From positions 255,501-319,500 of the forward strand of contig JAHRBS010000014.1 of NCBI GenBank assembly GCA_024305745.1: a DNA stretch of 64,000 nucleotides, read 5' to 3'. The DNA comes from Polyporus tsugae. Taxonomy: Eukaryota > Basidiomycota > Agaricomycetes > Polyporales > Polyporaceae. Below the pieces are notes generated by a model. The model was given only the letters and a program-made list of their open reading frames with translations, did not search any database and was not told the origin of the DNA. Every line of letters begins with the position of its first letter. Within the stretch, counting starts at the first letter, position 1. The translations under genes were made by a program, and so were the position numbers. Of the stretch, positions 60,349 through 64,000 are shown piece by piece.

Positions 60349-61271
60349 CTGCACATGACCGCCCGTGAAGCTCCGGATGCTTGGCACACGTGAACGGTTG
60401 TTCGGTGTCGGGGCGAGGGTGGTGGTGGATGCGGATGCGGATGGGGGTGTGCTGCGCCGCAGGAGGGATGACGACGAGTGGGCATTTCTCACCATTCTTG
60501 GCTCCTGGACCGGATATGAGAAGTAACCATGGCGGCCCTTTGGCGGATGTCGTATAGCTTGGTAGAGGCCAAGGTCTGCACCGAGGCTCGTTCAGTGGAC
60601 AAACAAAGTGGCAGGATGAGTGGGAGTTGAACTTCTGTCCTTGTACCTAATAATGCGAGCGTGCGAAAGAGCGCTGGTCTCGGTGAGTCTACAAATTGAT
60701 CTGAATTGTTCCCCACTTAAGCTTCTTCACTAGTCCCCAGGATGTAAGCGAGAGAAGTGGCGACAAATGTTGGAGCAGAACTAGAAAAGAGAAAGATGGA
60801 CATAAGTCGAGAGTTGGGGCATGATTAAGGGCATCGAGCTCAGAGCTGGTTTCAAGCATCCGGTGAGTGACAATCCTCGCATTCATTGAATCCGAGACCT
60901 GAGATGAGCGGTGCATTGGGAAGATTGGATCTTAGACTGAGCCCGAACTCGGCGCAGGGCGTCAGACCTTCGCGCAACCTCCACCCTCACAACATGACAC
61001 CTTCGTGGATTCTGTGGTGTCCTTTGCGACAATTGTCCAATCTTCTCCACTCTCTTTGCGAGAATGGTGCGGTATCCCGATGGTAGTGGGTGGTCAGGAG
61101 GATGGTGATCAACAATGGTTGCCAGTCGACTCCAAACTTGAATTGTCCCAATGTCCTATTCCGAGTGGTTCCATTGTCTTTTTTCATGTCTGGGTTATTC
61201 ACATGCACATGGTCATTGAAGTAATGTACAACTGGCTGAACTCTGGAACTACAGTGCTGTCTAGCAAACTA
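60349..61271. other. Intergenic 0.9 kb, no gene recognised
   Basis: Promoter side of the Ras-like gene and 3' flank of the CMC transposase remnant. Short open frames only. Confidence 0.4.
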
Positions 61272-63264
61272 CTAGGTATTGGACCTCATCTCCTGAATGC
61301 GAAGGAACATGTCTGCGTCAACTGTATCATGGACAAAGTAATTCCCCACCCTATCCCAATCTGGTATGAGTAGTGCTCCCCGAATCAGAGACTGCAATGG
61401 TATTAGCTCAAAATGTTTTCTTGAGCATAGATGGTAAAAGGAGAGGTCCTTGTCCAACTTGCGTAAATTTTTCTTCAGCTGTCTGCCAGTTAATGGAGCA
61501 TCAAAGGCTTCTATCAGAGCAATTGGCCAATCTATGCCATAAACAGAGCAGGTGAAGATAAACAAAAGCTGTCCAAACACATTCCCGTTGACAGTGTGAT
61601 ATAGGATACAGTCATTCCGTTGAGTGTTGTAAAATTCAGGAGCGCAGTGGAGGAGGTCAGTAGACGTTCACCAGTCAACTTTTGATTCATAGTTGATCCG
61701 CAAAAAGTGATACTCAATAACCTATATAGGAGCAAAAAGTCAGATCTAGTCGCACTTATAAAAGTATGCTTCAAAAATATTACTGTAGTATTGATAGACA
61801 TATTTGTAAGTTCTTCATCAGGTAGAGGAATGTGTGAGACTTGGAAGTGATTTGTGAGATAGGCGCAGAGCTTGATATGAAGATTTTGGAATGCAGGAGT
61901 AAGACGAGCCTCACTAGTGTGAGCTGCCATCACCTCAGCAAGGGTTTTGGGAGTTTGCTTTGAGCCCAGATAAATATGTCTCCAAGGTCTCCAATTTTCT
62001 CCGTACTAGGTAGTAGCTCAGCACTTGATGTCTGGACGTCCTTTAAGTCGACATCTTCATCAGCAGTCTCAGTCTCCTCCAAGTCAGGAATTGGGGTCCC
62101 ATCCTTTTCCCACTTTGCATACTGGTCGATGTAGCTCAGTTGATTTCTGATATAACTGGCAACATAGAACTTGTGGTCAATGGCCAAGATCTAGTGTTAA
62201 TAATTATCTTAGTCATATAAAGCCCCAGCTAGTATAAATTATTTTTCCCACCTGGTCTGCAACATTCTTGAAGTTTGTGCGTCGATATGCCATCTTGAGA
62301 GGGCCATGGAGCTTCTTGCTTGTCTTTGTATTGTAGTTGCAAGAGACACCCTTGTTTTGAATATCATCAAAACCGTGGACATGAGTGTGCATCTTGGGGA
62401 AGTTCCAGTTTTTGGTGCCCCCTGCCAGAGTTGCTACTTTATCATATTTCTTTAGAAAAATTAGTTCACTGAAGTGGCAAGATATTATGATATTGAACTT
62501 GCCTTGATGTGCTTTTCAAGCTCTTTTTGACTAGCTTTGCCACTAGAAATCCTCTTGTCTATATGGACTTCCATGCTATAGTAGGTGTCTAACTCCAGAT
62601 AGCTTCGAGTGGCTTGTAGTAGCTGATATCCAATGTTATCATTGTCTTTGGTTAAGACATTGTACACAATGAATATGCAGATCTATAAATAATATAAGAG
62701 TTTGTGATATATAATGTGAGATGTGTTTAATACCTTGGACAAGTCCTCATGCTTTGAGCCATCAGTAAAGGCAACTGCCATAACCTGATCAAAGTGGTTG
62801 AGGTCAGGCCAGCGAGGTATTTGAGCAGCTCTAAATACATATAGATTTAGTATTTTATTAATGAGATATATCAAATATCTTACTGTGCATCAACTTGTGC
62901 TACCTCAGCTTGGGAGAGCTTTTCAATGTGCACTTTGAGCAATGGCCAGATATGATGTCCAAAGAGTCCTCCATGAAATGCATGTAGTCGATCAAACGAG
63001 AGAGCTTCATGAGGATCACTGTTGTCAAGCTCAAGGAAGGCATTCTGGAATAAATGTAAGCTATATTAGAAATATTGAAATAACATAAGTCCTTACCTCA
63101 ACATCGCGAAGACTCCAATTTTTCAAAATTTCCTCGGCATCTTTGACTGTTGAGGCTGCTCGTGACTCTGCCAAAAGCTGATGTGCCTTCTCTCCAGTAC
63201 ACTTCTCAAATAACTTCCAGATCATCTTGAGCTGATCCTTAGGTGTTACCACCTTGTATGCCAT
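61272..63264 (-). pseudogene. Plavaka/CMC-type transposase, C-terminal part
   Basis: DNA-transposon protein of the CACTA/Mirage/Chapaev superfamily common in Agaricomycetes. Minus-strand exons: KVVTPKDQLKMIWKLFEKCT (63250), DPHEALSFDRLHAFHGGLFG with HHIWP (63000), AFTDGSKHEDLSKV, YQLLQATRSYLELDTYYSME, WNFPKMHTHVHGFDDIQNKG with CNYNTKTSKKLHGPLKMAYR, TNFKNVADQ, ASYIRNQLSYID, and a last part with FGQLLFIFTC, WPIALIEAFDAPLTGR, IPLQSLIRGALLIPDW and VHDTVDADMFLRIQEM. The order fits the C-terminal half (with a DUF6830-type module) of basidiomycete Plavaka proteins. The N-terminal catalytic part is not seen in the remaining 0.7 kb and may lie outside the window. Confidence 0.72.
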
Positions 63265-64000
63265 CCTATCTTTTTCCCTTTGACGTTCCTATTTCGCTCT
63301 CGCCCCCGCATGACTCCTGGGTTCAACCCCATTGTACTCTTACTAGGTGCGTGATCACAACATCACGTGTTAGCTATTGTCCTTGGTCCGGACCATCCCG
63401 CACTATTGTTCTTCTCAAGTACAATAGGCCTCCCCCTCTCGATTACTCCTTTGTTCTCTGTTCACTGTAAGGACCAGTTACCTTGATTCCGCTATTGTTC
63501 CTGTTACCTATATAAGACGAGACCCCCATGTACGTTTCCCTAGTTTGACCTCTTAAATCCATTGAGGTTCTCACTCCCCACTGAACCCTTGAGCATCTGT
63601 CCCCTGGCCAGTCGCTACTCAGAACCTCTGACACAACGAACACTGCTTAACTCCCTTGTCATCCTCTGCCCACTTTGAGAGTGTGCATCTCTGACCTACA
63701 CACTGAGAACCTCGTCGTAACATTAGGCACCAAGCAGACTGGACAAGGAAAGAGGCCCATAGCACCATGAATAAGCGCCATTAGGCATCTAAATTTTAGA
63801 ATACATCAGTACTATTAAACTTATAGATGATCTAGTAAAATTCTTACTGCTCCTCATAGTCAGAAGATAAGATCACAATCCAGAAAAAGAGGTGTCGCAT
63901 AACCTCATCTCCACAAGCAAAGTGAATACCGAGTTTAGACAGCTTGGTAACAGGGAGCAATATAATGCGACTGCAGCCGTGATAGACGTCACACTTGTAG
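63265..64000. other. Window end, unassigned
   Basis: CT-rich on the plus strand, with one minus frame (64000-63885) that might be an upstream exon of the CMC transposase but has no diagnostic motif. Confidence 0.35.

Overview
The window is nuclear DNA of a filamentous basidiomycete, most likely an Agaricomycete close to the Polyporales. The evidence is: many genes split by 50-70 nt GT-AG introns; WD40 proteins with a polypore-type N-terminal domain; a DUF6698-type gene; a Plavaka-type CMC transposase; PIF/Harbinger and Ty1/copia elements; and a tRNA-Cys(GCA) gene. No bacterial, rRNA or CRISPR signal was found.

Left part (1-36.9 kb). The main content is a family of multi-exon genes that join an N-terminal domain of unknown function (about 330 residues), a short helical linker on five small exons, and a C-terminal WD40 propeller. 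Copies lie at 1512-4188 (A, cut in the propeller), 12991-15721 (B, complete), 16824-19519 (C, complete and diverged), 28.3-29.4 kb (relic) and 36931-34702 on the minus strand (D, propeller almost lost). Copies A and B sit in a direct duplication of at least 4,004 bp (1-4004 = 11480-15483) in which I found no difference; the two arms are separated by 7.5 kb with no recognised gene. Between the family members, on the minus strand, are a dynamin-like GTPase whose P-loop exon is missing, a secreted TAP-like alpha/beta hydrolase, and a Rho-type GTPase. A tRNA-Cys gene is at 33196.

Centre (37.3-49.7 kb). This is a nest of mobile DNA. A 393-bp MITE has 36-bp perfect terminal inverted repeats. Next to it is an 11.8-kb PIF/Harbinger element (37885-49688, TTA target duplication) with a DDE nuclease, a Myb/SANT-like gene and one extra unknown ORF. 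A copia retrotransposon (40648-46921, GGGAC target duplication) has inserted into the Harbinger nuclease coding sequence. The copia gag-pol frame carries six in-frame stops and no frameshift, yet its LTRs match apart from one 119-bp indel.

Right part (50-64 kb). This part is rich in gene fragments, all on the minus strand: a Rab5-like fragment with minisatellites in two introns, a DUF6698-like gene with a nonsense codon, a decayed TAF2 fragment, a Ras/Rsr1-like GTPase with an altered switch II, and the C-terminal part of a Plavaka/CMC transposase. The left part reads as an expanding and diverging gene family. The right part reads as a repeat-rich zone of decaying duplicates.
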